A stretch of 12,710 nucleotides of DNA from Cenarchaeum sp. SB0662_bin_33 (lineage in GTDB: Archaea > Thermoproteota > Nitrososphaeria > Nitrososphaerales > Nitrosopumilaceae), in the NCBI GenBank assembly GCA_009840065.1, contig VXON01000099.1, forward strand, positions 1-12,710, in the 5' to 3' direction. Made by a program: the position numbers and the translations under genes. Under the pieces are notes generated by a model. The model was not told the origin of the DNA. It ran no database searches and saw only the letters and a list, made by a program, of their open reading frames with translations. This document shows, one piece after another, positions 6,633 to 12,710 of this stretch; the stretch's first letter is position 1, and every line of letters begins with the position of its first letter.

Positions 6633-6645
6633 AATATAATATTAA
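6633..6645 (-). promoter_or_regulatory. TATA-like box of the GNAT gene
   Basis: The minus strand reads TTTAATATTATAT, centred about 29 nt upstream of the ATG at 6609. It supports that start over the longer frame at 6660, which would lie upstream of this promoter. Confidence 0.4.
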
Positions 6646-6674
6646 ATCGCGCGCAGCCACACTATTTCAAGAGC

Positions 6675-6690
6675 AAAAAATTGAAAAAAA
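6675..6690 (-). terminator. Oligo-T 3' end of the coiled-coil secreted protein gene
   Basis: On the minus strand T7 and T6 tracts, separated by three bases, follow the stop codon at 6695 within 20 nt. This is the usual archaeal intrinsic terminator pattern and separates the gene from the GNAT unit downstream. Confidence 0.5.
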
Positions 6691-6694
6691 TGGG

Positions 6695-8368
6695 TTAATA
6701 GTTATTTTGGTCTTCGAATGTGCAGACTGCGCCCGGTACGCTCATGTATTTAATCTGAATTATCAGATCGTCTGCAGGGGTACTTCCATCAATTCTTACA
6801 TCATGGCCGCTTACTGACAGATTCAAGCGGTTTGGACTATCATCTTTGAGTTCCAAATCCCAAGAATCAGAAACAAATCCATATTGCACATCTGCTGTAT
6901 CTTCATTGTTTCCATCTAGTATGGTCACATTCAGATCACCAAACTCAGATATATTCGCATTATCGCTATTACTTGATGTGATTATTTCGGTTATCGTCAA
7001 TGGGCTTCCACCACAATCCAGAACTGCTTCATAATTCTTTATGATGCCCGCACCAGTCTTCACACCAACTATAGCTGTGCCAGGAGTGTTCGCGCCTATG
7101 GCGGTTGTACTACCACCTATACCAATGGAGCATGAGGCAGCATTGAATGTGTTCCAGTTCACCACAATAGTGTACAGTTTTATTTCAAGTTCATCATTGT
7201 CTCGGTCGTTTTTCGTAGCGTTTTCAATTAAGAAGAGTCCGAATCCGTCTTTTCTTTCATCAACAATATTGTCGTCTGAAGTAACATCAGCGGGATCCGC
7301 AGTACTTGGCCTATGAATTTGGTTATCATCAGTACCAGTAAATAGTAAACCTCGAGATGCATCGTCGGGATTCTTGGTATTTGTGAAATTACCCTCATAT
7401 ATCCTAGTCTCAATCGTTATACTCTCGCCTGCTGCAAGCCGTCTATTATCAAATCTCTCAATTGTATCTAGTTCTACGTAATTATTGGTATTAATCTCAA
7501 AGCTACTACTATACAATGTCCTACCATCTATATTTACAAAGTTCACTTCTTTCAATTTTTCCAGCGCGGTTTGAAGATTAGGAAGAGTATCTAATGTTGC
7601 AGGAATACGAGACAAGTACTGTGTATTTTCACCTTGATACTCTACCATATCAGCAGTATCCAAGAATACATCTCCCGTACATGTGAATGTCATATCTAAG
7701 TCATAGTATTCAGAGCCGTCTTTTCCTCCCCCATTGCCAAGTTGCTTGTAGTCGTAATTAGTTATGATCTTTTGTGTAGTACCCTCAAAGTAGCCTGTGG
7801 GGGATGGTGTGGATGGGGTTGTGGACGTGGTCCTTATGACACCCAGCTCATCGCTTATGGCGCTAAGCTGGTTGTTTATGCTTTCCATGTTCAGTCCTAT
7901 CTGAGCCACCCTCTCGGCTAGTGCCTGTAGGACTGCGCTGTCAGCACCACCACTACCCTGATTACTTATGACGTTAACCTCAATGCTTGATAGTCTGTCC
8001 TCTATACTACTGATTCTGTCATTCATCAGACTAATGCTAGCCATTACATCATCAAATCCGGTTATGGATGATTTTATCGTGCTTATCTCACCACTTAGGC
8101 TGTCAACACTGTCTTTGACCTCGCTTACAGAGTCATCTACTGATGTCACTGCAGACTGCAGACCGACAATGCCCGCGGTTATGTCATCAATGGCATCAGC
8201 CATGCCGGATACCATACTGTTTATGGCATCAACGACACTACTGATATCGTTTGTGTTATCCTCTATTGTAGCAATACGTTGCGTATTGGTCTGTGCATAT
8301 GCGTCTATTGTCACCGCTCCCGCTATCACCAGTAGTGATAACAAGAGCGCATGTGTCTTTATTTCCAT
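6695..8368 (-). CDS. Secreted coiled-coil surface protein
   Basis: Residues 1-25 form a signal peptide (MEIKTHALLLSLLVIAGAVT, then AYAQ, cleavage likely after A25). Residues about 30-178 are a heptad-like helical region rich in Ile, Val, Ser and Asp with repeated units such as DRISSIEDRLSSIEVNV, so it probably forms an extended oligomeric coiled coil. A Thr/Ser/Pro linker (180-192) leads to a C-terminal portion of about 365 residues rich in Asn, Asp, Thr and Gly, predicted to be beta-rich (FTCTGDVFLDTADMVEY; GSTTAIGANTPGTAIVGVKT), with several N-x-S/T glycosylation sequons. There is no C-terminal membrane anchor. The architecture suggests a stalk with a globular head on the cell surface, but no named domain is recognised. 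It has its own TATA-like box and an oligo-T end, so it is a single-gene unit. Confidence 0.85.
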   Translation of the reverse strand: MEIKTHALLLSLLVIAGAVTIDAYAQTNTQRIATIEDNTNDISSVVDAINSMVSGMADAIDDITAGIVGLQSAVTSVDDSVSEVKDSVDSLSGEISTIKSSITGFDDVMASISLMNDRISSIEDRLSSIEVNVISNQGSGGADSAVLQALAERVAQIGLNMESINNQLSAISDELGVIRTTSTTPSTPSPTGYFEGTTQKIITNYDYKQLGNGGGKDGSEYYDLDMTFTCTGDVFLDTADMVEYQGENTQYLSRIPATLDTLPNLQTALEKLKEVNFVNIDGRTLYSSSFEINTNNYVELDTIERFDNRRLAAGESITIETRIYEGNFTNTKNPDDASRGLLFTGTDDNQIHRPSTADPADVTSDDNIVDERKDGFGLFLIENATKNDRDNDELEIKLYTIVVNWNTFNAASCSIGIGGSTTAIGANTPGTAIVGVKTGAGIIKNYEAVLDCGGSPLTITEIITSSNSDNANISEFGDLNVTILDGNNEDTADVQYGFVSDSWDLELKDDSPNRLNLSVSGHDVRIDGSTPADDLIIQIKYMSVPGAVCTFEDQNNY

Positions 8369-8389
8369 TACAGTGACTTTTATTATTAG

Positions 8390-8398
8390 TATTTAAGA
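8390..8398 (-). promoter_or_regulatory. TATA-like box of the coiled-coil protein gene
   Basis: The minus strand reads TCTTAAATA, centred 26 nt upstream of the ATG at 8368, implying a leaderless transcript. Confidence 0.45.
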
Positions 8399-8414
8399 TA
8401 CAGGTATAATTTAT

Positions 8415-8891
8415 TTAACCACAGCTCAATATTTTATTACCATCCTTGTCTATAATTTTATCCCGGATGCGACTTGTTGATATACGGGTGCCATCCGAGC
8501 CCCTCACCATCGGTACAACAACTATTTCTACGGCAGGCAACTGACGCTCCAGGCGCATATTATTTAGTATGTCACCCATGTGGGCGGTCTCCTCACTGCA
8601 CACCAAAACATTTACACTCGATTTTAATACGGCAGGGCCAAAATCATCATCCAGTTGCAATATTGTATACTGTACATCAGGGAATTTATACTGTATAAAG
8701 GAGGTCAGATTTTGCAGTCGCACATCATACTTGTGTGTAATATACTTGCCCCGCCTAAACACAAACTCATCACTGCAAAGCCCGATTATAGTATCATCAT
8801 ATTGCAGTGCGGCAGAGAGCAGTACCTTGTGACCCCGGTGCAGTATGTCAAAGGTGCCACCGGTTGCCGCTACAAGACGCAGTATAATCAC
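8415..8891 (-). CDS. coaD: Phosphopantetheine adenylyltransferase (archaeal CoaD type)
   Basis: This cytoplasmic enzyme joins 4'-phosphopantetheine to the AMP part of ATP, giving dephospho-CoA, the penultimate step of coenzyme A synthesis. The nucleotidyltransferase signature is clear: GGTFDILHRGH at 11-21 with H18-x-G-H21 for ATP, and the second nucleotide-binding motif SDGTRISTSRIR at 132-143. Length (158) is usual for the archaeal enzyme. The start is GTG at 8891-8889; it overlaps the TGA stop of the upstream secreted-protein gene (GTGA), so translation is probably coupled and the two share a transcript. No internal ATG would preserve the first strand (ILRLVAATGGTF). The pairing with a secreted protein makes no obvious metabolic sense. 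Confidence 0.93.
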   Translation of the reverse strand: MIILRLVAATGGTFDILHRGHKVLLSAALQYDDTIIGLCSDEFVFRRGKYITHKYDVRLQNLTSFIQYKFPDVQYTILQLDDDFGPAVLKSSVNVLVCSEETAHMGDILNNMRLERQLPAVEIVVVPMVRGSDGTRISTSRIRDKIIDKDGNKILSCG

Positions 8892-9922
8892 TCCACGGCA
8901 AACAGCAGAATCGGGCCGGGTACGGATATGGGCGTATCAAGGCCACTCCGCAGAAAGACCTCTAGTATGTAATCCCCAATATCAAGAGGGGTCCAGGGTA
9001 TAACAACCTCCACATCGGGGGACTGTATCTGTGCACGCTCCAAGAATATGATTGTAGAGTCATCTTGTGGTTTTATCTGCATATACAGCCAGTGTGTATT
9101 ATTGGTATCAAGGTGCACGCCCGCGCCAAGGGTCACGTTTTCATGTATGGTCAGTAGCGTAGTTCGCGTATCATCACTGTATATCCACACATCTGTAATG
9201 TAAGAGTCCGGATAAGAGGGGGCTGCATTGTAGAATATAGATCTCTCTATACCGTACGAGCTGAACACATCGGACTCTGCATGTATGGCTATGCTCTTTG
9301 TGTTATACGGCATGTTGCCATAAATGTTGGTTTGTAATGTGTTATCCATATCCATATCACCTAGCATATACGTGTCTACACGCAGTATACGGGGAGGCTC
9401 AAAGACATCCCTATACGTTACATGTATTGTGACATTCGTATGGGGAGAGTGGGCCACATCCGATACGGTTACATTGCCCGTTATGATATCCATGTCAGTA
9501 TATAGTCCCAGCGGCTTTGGGTCTGCCTGCTCAAATATCAGTATAGAGGGTATGGCATCAACAATGCGAATGTCCGGTTCCGGCGACCGTATAGAGAATG
9601 GTGATGTTGACTTTGGAGGTATCACCTGTAGTGATGTTGTAGATATTTCACTGTATAGCGGCGTGTCGCCGGTACTACCATAGAATTGTACTAGTATCGC
9701 AACATTTCCCACATACGATAGATTGGATTCATTGTGTATGGTACCAGTAACCGTCGTATAGCCATCGGCATCCACGTACTTGTATATCGGATTGGATATG
9801 TATACCCGTAATGTACTTGGCGTGTCATATGTCTGGGCACTTATCAATACGGGCACCATCAGTAACATTACACCCAGAGGTACGATGCACAGAACGGCTG
9901 ATCGACTCATATAACTATACAT
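8888..9922 (-). CDS. Secreted beta-sandwich-type protein of unknown function
   Basis: The protein has 344 residues. Hydrophobic residues about 9-29 (LCIVPLGVMLLMVPVLISAQ) form a signal peptide with cleavage likely after the Ala of SAQ. The mature part alternates short strands and turns throughout and contains segments like VTGTIHNESNLSYVGNVAIL and PPKSTSPFSI that recall Ig-like/CARDB or FxLYD extracellular domains; a second such unit seems to start near 150 (TGNVTVSDVAHSPHTNVTIH). Several N-x-S/T sequons fit surface exposure. There is no second membrane segment. Two starts are possible: ATG 9922, with a TATA-like box 30 nt upstream, or ATG 9910 (MSRSAVLC), with one 28 nt upstream at 9934-9943. 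It overlaps coaD by 4 nt and shares a divergent promoter region with the PHP gene. Confidence 0.8.
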   Translation of the reverse strand: MYSYMSRSAVLCIVPLGVMLLMVPVLISAQTYDTPSTLRVYISNPIYKYVDADGYTTVTGTIHNESNLSYVGNVAILVQFYGSTGDTPLYSEISTTSLQVIPPKSTSPFSIRSPEPDIRIVDAIPSILIFEQADPKPLGLYTDMDIITGNVTVSDVAHSPHTNVTIHVTYRDVFEPPRILRVDTYMLGDMDMDNTLQTNIYGNMPYNTKSIAIHAESDVFSSYGIERSIFYNAAPSYPDSYITDVWIYSDDTRTTLLTIHENVTLGAGVHLDTNNTHWLYMQIKPQDDSTIIFLERAQIQSPDVEVVIPWTPLDIGDYILEVFLRSGLDTPISVPGPILLFAVE

Positions 9923-9978
9923 GTAATAAATCAGTAATATAGTTACTGTTATAATTAGACGATATAGGTGTTATATCG
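9923..9978. promoter_or_regulatory. Divergent promoter region with a near-central TATA element
   Basis: These 56 bp separate two divergent genes. The element at 9948-9957 reads GTTATAATTA on the plus strand and TAATTATAAC on the minus strand. Its centre is about 26 nt from the plus start (TTG 9979) and about 30 nt from the minus start (ATG 9922), so the same element could seat TBP for both directions. A separate minus-strand candidate, ACTATATTAC at 9934-9943, fits ATG 9910. Confidence 0.45.
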
Positions 9979-10893
9979 TTGAGTATAAGGGCCGAGCTGC
10001 ACTGTCACAACTCGTTCTCCAACTTTCATGTGGGAGAGAATGAGCCGCCATACGACTGTAGTGTATCCATAAGGGACCAGCTGGAAAAGGCCCTAAGGCA
10101 GAACCTAGATGCCATATTCGTTACAAACCACAACACACTATCAGGGTATGATGAAATAGTACGATGCAAGGAGGACCACTCCAAATTCCATGATATAATG
10201 GTGTATCCGGCCGAAGAGATAACAACCGATACGGGTGCCCACATACTAGCATATGGCATATACGATGAGATACCACCCGGCCTTCCGCTGGACATAATTC
10301 TTGATGAGGTACGCCGGCAGAATGCCGTATCCTGCGCCCCACACCCGTTCGGACTACTAGATGCCATCAGGGATGATGCCATACAGTGTGACATGATAGA
10401 GGTGTTCAACAGCAATAATGTAGATGTAATATCCAATGACCGCGCCGCAGAGTTTGCCACAACACACTCGATGATAAAGGTGGCCGGCAGCGACTCGCAT
10501 GTATTATCGGCCATCGGCCGCTGCGCCAATACAATAGAGTCATCAAATGATTTAGATTCAATACTAAATGCCATGCGACATGGCCAAATCAGTGTAGAAA
10601 AGACCGGATATGTCAGCCGCTCAGAGACACTAGAGCATCTAGAGTACAAGATACGCAACTCACGCCAATACCTTGAGGACTATATAACCGAGCACTACTC
10701 AAACTCACGCTGGCTACTTCGCCTGCTGCTGCATACATACAGCTCCAACCCCGACAGTATATTGTGGACACCCGTGTACAAGCTGGGCGTATACCTGATG
10801 GGTAGAGTCTCATCAAAGGTGAACCAAAAGGGTGCCGACCCCTCCTTTATGAAGGGCAGAAATCTGGGCAGCATGTTGCGCATGTCCATCTAA
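9979..10893 (+). CDS. PHP-domain metal-dependent phosphoesterase
   Basis: PHP enzymes hydrolyse phosphate esters or nucleic acid ends using a cluster of two or three metal ions. The metal ligands can be read in order: H8-x-H10 (ELHCHNSFS), H51 (TNHNT), E79/E80 (YPAEE), H88 (GAHIL), H122 (APHPF), then D172 and H174 (AGSDSH). This order resembles TrpH/YciV-like proteins acting on 3'-phosphorylated or 5'-end RNA substrates, but the exact substrate is open. The usual TDH is TNH here (N50). Residues from about 205 form an extra helical C-terminal domain (LEHLEYKIRNSRQYLEDYIT) of unknown role. The start is a TTG: there is no ATG before H8, and a TATA-like element lies about 26 nt upstream. The protein is cytoplasmic, with no signal peptide. 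It converges with the SNase-like gene, leaving one base between the stops. Confidence 0.88.
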   Translation: MSIRAELHCHNSFSNFHVGENEPPYDCSVSIRDQLEKALRQNLDAIFVTNHNTLSGYDEIVRCKEDHSKFHDIMVYPAEEITTDTGAHILAYGIYDEIPPGLPLDIILDEVRRQNAVSCAPHPFGLLDAIRDDAIQCDMIEVFNSNNVDVISNDRAAEFATTHSMIKVAGSDSHVLSAIGRCANTIESSNDLDSILNAMRHGQISVEKTGYVSRSETLEHLEYKIRNSRQYLEDYITEHYSNSRWLLRLLLHTYSSNPDSILWTPVYKLGVYLMGRVSSKVNQKGADPSFMKGRNLGSMLRMSI

Positions 10894-10894
10894 T

Positions 10895-11785
10895 TCACCA
10901 GCAGGAACCACGCGTCCAGTCCGAGTATCCAAACTCGGACTGCCCACACCAGTGTTCATCTATCCAGCCAAGACCAAAGCCCATCATTATCTCACCCAAG
11001 TGTAGTTCTGTGTTACAGTATACAAGGGCGACTGTCCGGTTATACCTGTCCTGTATCTGCATGTCATCTATGTCATACTGGGCTGGCGAGCCCACCGGGC
11101 AGAGCAGTCTTGCGAGTACGGCATGTGGCATCTGTATATTGCCACTATCCTCCACATCTACAAGCGGTATGCGTATGTTTGTGTTGTCTATGTGGATGGT
11201 ATTTCCATCAACATTCTTGGTGACTGTACCATATACAAGTGATGTGTTGTTAGTGTGGGGCTCGCCCAGATTTATTATATTCTTATCTAGGAGGTATTGT
11301 ATTGTGGTGGTGAACTCATCTGTGTTTATTAATCCATTAGAGTAGTACTGTGTAAACTCTGATATCCATTCAGGTATATACGGGTGAGACTCACAGATGG
11401 TTTGCACAACAGGGTTGGTCCAAAAGTGGTTATTATTATAGGTGTCTTGTATTATAGGGGTCTGGTGTATAGTTATGTTGTTTTGTACTAGCCTTATGGC
11501 TTCGTTCCGGTTGTCTATAGTCTGCTCTGCAAATGTAATCTTGTGGTGTTCGCATCTATCTAGTGTTATGGTAGGTATGGCATAACTCGAGGTATGGGCA
11601 TGTGTCACCTGTATTGTGTAATTATAAAAGGTGGCATATACACCAGTATTTATCAGTGTCAGCCACTCGTTGCCTGCATCTATACCTGGCGGGTTGGCTT
11701 CCACCTGCCATATAGTCAGCTCGGCATCTGCCATTGTCACACATATCAGGGCAAGTGATGCGAGTGTATGCGAGAGGAGTTTCAT
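10895..11785 (-). CDS. Secreted lamin-tail / SNase-like protein with altered catalytic positions
   Basis: From ATG 11785 the protein has 296 residues. A signal peptide (MKLLSHTLASLALICVTMAD) is followed by three parts. Residues about 22-115 resemble a lamin-tail domain (QVEANPPGIDAGNEWLTLIN). Residues about 137-174 carry a motif I associate with secreted proteins of ammonia-oxidising archaea (IPEWISEF, YYSNGLINTDEF, IQYLLDKNII). Residues about 184-285 follow staphylococcal nuclease: VDGNTI (DGDT in the family), IRIPLVDVED (RLLLVDTPE) and DRYNRTVALVY. The two active-site arginines align with R205 and R250 and one Ca ligand with D210, but the other Ca ligand is Asn (N195) and the general base position is not a standard P-E (E212-D213). 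Activity is therefore doubtful. The C-terminus is Trp/Cys-rich. A longer frame reaches 11803, but the TATA-like box 26 nt upstream supports 11785. Confidence 0.8.
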   Translation of the reverse strand: MKLLSHTLASLALICVTMADAELTIWQVEANPPGIDAGNEWLTLINTGVYATFYNYTIQVTHAHTSSYAIPTITLDRCEHHKITFAEQTIDNRNEAIRLVQNNITIHQTPIIQDTYNNNHFWTNPVVQTICESHPYIPEWISEFTQYYSNGLINTDEFTTTIQYLLDKNIINLGEPHTNNTSLVYGTVTKNVDGNTIHIDNTNIRIPLVDVEDSGNIQMPHAVLARLLCPVGSPAQYDIDDMQIQDRYNRTVALVYCNTELHLGEIMMGFGLGWIDEHWCGQSEFGYSDWTRGSCW

Positions 11786-11806
11786 GGTATGGTTATGATG
11801 CACTTG

Positions 11807-11815
11807 GTATAATAG
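11807..11815 (-). promoter_or_regulatory. TATA-like box of the SNase-like gene
   Basis: The minus strand reads CTATTATAC, centred 26 nt upstream of ATG 11785. It lies only 8 nt from the ATG at 11803, so it argues for the shorter protein. It is also in the 39-nt gap to the divergent gene at 11825 but too close to that start (14 nt) to serve it without a start site inside the gene. Confidence 0.45.
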
Positions 11816-11824
11816 TTGTTTTAG

Positions 11825-11998
11825 ATGTATATTGCACGAAAAACATGTCGCTTAAACGCAGCTAAAAAGGGAGATAACAAGAAGCAGATATTGATGGGTG
11901 CCGACTTTACAAAAATACAGGATGCTGCCAAGAAGGAATGGTTCAAGTGGGAAGGCGAGTACAAGAAGATGGACGGGCTTGATTCACGACTAGAGTAG
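11825..11998 (+). CDS. Small basic protein (57 aa), conserved-looking, function unknown
   Basis: ATG 11825 opens a 57-residue frame ending at TAG 11996-11998. The protein is very lysine-rich in its middle (AAKKGDNKKQILMGADF, then KIQDAAKKEWFKWEGEYKK) and ends MDGLDSRLE. It has two aromatic clusters (WFKW, EYKK) in a predicted helix, no signal peptide and no cysteine pairs. The coding character is good and clearly better than the opposite-strand frame over 11821-12006. I recognise no domain; a small nucleic-acid- or protein-binding role is only a guess from its charge. It is divergent from the SNase-like gene. The frame is too short for common ORF thresholds. The start is uncertain because no TATA box sits 25-30 nt upstream; an in-frame ATG at 11894 is a weaker alternative. 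Confidence 0.65.
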   Translation: MYIARKTCRLNAAKKGDNKKQILMGADFTKIQDAAKKEWFKWEGEYKKMDGLDSRLE

Positions 11999-12003
11999 CA
12001 TGT

Positions 12004-12025
12004 CACTACATTCGCAAAAGTAGTG
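12004..12025 (+). other. Hairpin just downstream of the small basic protein gene
   Basis: CACTAC (12004-12009) and GTAGTG (12020-12025) form a perfect 6-bp stem with a 10-base loop, beginning six bases after the stop at 11998. There is no following T tract, so it is not a classic terminator; it could mark an mRNA 3' end. Confidence 0.3.
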
Positions 12026-12042
12026 TTCCGGAGCGGATGCGG

Positions 12043-12687
12043 TCATTTGTCGGGTTGACCAGACTTGTTGACTAGGCTCGCGCCAAGCCCCCTACTGTCG
12101 CCCGGTTGCCGTAGCACACACAGCAGTATTTAGAGCGCGATAACCGCTAAGATATACCTCTTCGAATATGGCATAGTAATGGCCTTTAGTGGACTAGTCC
12201 GGATCAAACAATGCTCTGGCCATGATTTTGGGCCGGTTTGAGGGCAAGCAGGCCTCCAATGTGACCGGCTTATATGTCCATCCTGACCCAGTCCGAGCGC
12301 GCCTTTTAGCTCGTCAACAGTTGAAATATCGTCGAAATGACATGTACGTTCAGATCAGGCACCATTGGCATTTGGAATATAGATCGGATCCACACATTTT
12401 ATCCCGATAAGCGATTCGATTGTCTTTGAATTACTCAGAAAATCGCGTTCGTCGATCGTTGCCAGCAGGCATGTTTGTTTAGAGTCATGCTTGCAGGCCT
12501 CTACTTTGCAGGTTCCTCCCACAAAGTTGGGTGATGTTACACCACCGCCATGCGGGATAGTCTGTCAGCCCAGTTGCTCTAGCAACCCTGTATGAGTGAT
12601 TCCGGTTGGCGTCTCATATATTTGAGACCAACAAGGGACAGCCTTGGAGTTTTGTTGGTGTAGTGATATTGATTGAAGTTTATACAT
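12043..12687 (-). pseudogene. Broken protein-coding frame with in-frame TGA, TGA and TAA codons
   Basis: From ATG 12687 one minus-strand frame runs 214 codons before its final TGA (12045-12043), broken by TGA at 12567-12565, TGA at 12357-12355 and TAA at 12132-12130. The open parts are protein-like: residues 1-40 include SQIYETPTGITHTGLLEQLG; residues 42-110 include GGTCKVEACKHDSKQTC, LLATIDERDFLSNSKTIESL and IGIKCVDPIYIPN; after the second TGA comes HFDDISTVDELKGALGLG. Near 12300 coding character seems to pass to another frame (HIGGLLALKPAQNHGQSIV), suggesting a frameshift as well. Isoleucine is mostly ATC here, against ATA in the rest of the window, which hints at a foreign origin. I do not recognise the family. 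The cysteines (C-x4-C-x6-C) could bind a metal. A decayed gene is the simplest explanation; TGA recoding is a remote alternative. Confidence 0.4.
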
Positions 12688-12710
12688 TTTAGTGATCTTT
12701 TTTATTAAAA

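Noticed and set aside
6695..8368. Possible codon-usage break between the coiled-coil and head regions
   Set aside because: A hand count shows ATA still common in both halves and only a mild rise in ATT and GAA, so a composite origin is not supported.
10026..10658. 210-codon minus-strand ORF
   Set aside because: It is antisense to the PHP gene, whose metal ligands are all present in the plus frame.
12026..12170. Possible structured RNA (RNase P or SRP RNA) in the GC-richer stretch
   Set aside because: None of the conserved core motifs of either RNA could be found on either strand.
12222..12410. 62-codon plus-strand ORF in the right-hand region
   Set aside because: It lies opposite the more protein-like minus frame and shows no motif or promoter; kept only as a possible alternative.
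5887..12492. A 14-base match (TAGAGTCATGCTTG) near 5887 and 12479
   Set aside because: One such match is about what chance predicts for a window of this size; the flanks do not match, so it is not a repeat or attachment site.
12611..12628. Perfect 6-bp inverted repeat GTCTCA/TGAGAC
   Set aside because: It falls within the protein-like codons of the broken frame and has no T tract; probably incidental.

Overview
The window looks like chromosomal DNA of an ammonia-oxidising-type archaeon (Nitrososphaeria, formerly Thaumarchaeota, probably Nitrosopumilales). The grounds are an archaeal transcription factor B, an archaeal-type phosphopantetheine adenylyltransferase, TATA-like boxes centred about 26-30 nt upstream of start codons with no 5' leader, strong use of ATA for isoleucine, and several small or secreted proteins of a type I associate with this group. 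Genus cannot be fixed from the sequence. No rRNA, tRNA or CRISPR array was found.

Layout. 1-97: 3' end of a truncated + strand reading frame. 133-285 (-): a 50-residue zinc-finger protein. 286-653: no supported gene. 654-1562 (-): transcription factor B. 1563-2226: a low-confidence cysteine-rich mini-ORF and the frameshifted N-terminal remnant of an IS630-like transposase (1813-2111, -). 2227-3191 (+): a short PIN-like nuclease-family protein, a conserved roadblock-like protein and an 84-residue unknown, each with its own TATA-like box. 3167-9922 (-): a run of six genes comprising a Cys-motif membrane protein, a CBS-TrkH potassium transporter, a GNAT acetyltransferase, a secreted coiled-coil protein, CoaD, and a secreted beta-rich protein whose stop overlaps the coaD start. 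A 56-nt divergent promoter region (9923-9978) separates this run from a PHP-domain phosphoesterase (9979-10893, +). Convergent to that, with a 1-nt gap, is a secreted lamin-tail/SNase-like protein (10895-11785, -). 11825-11998 (+): a 57-residue basic protein. 11999-12710: no intact gene, but the minus strand carries a long protein-like frame broken by two in-frame TGA codons and one TAA, best read as a decaying, possibly foreign, gene.

How the genes relate. Most are independent single-gene units judged by their own TATA-like boxes. The exceptions are secreted protein-coaD (GTGA overlap), possibly TrkH-membrane protein (23-nt gap), and possibly GNAT-TrkH (36-nt gap). The shared theme is the cell envelope: three predicted secreted proteins and two polytopic membrane proteins, beside general functions in transcription initiation, CoA synthesis and acetylation. 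The parts most worth checking are the broken frame at the right edge, the SNase-like protein with altered catalytic positions, the orphan PIN-like protein beside the transposase remnant, and the small proteins under 60 residues that standard gene calling misses.
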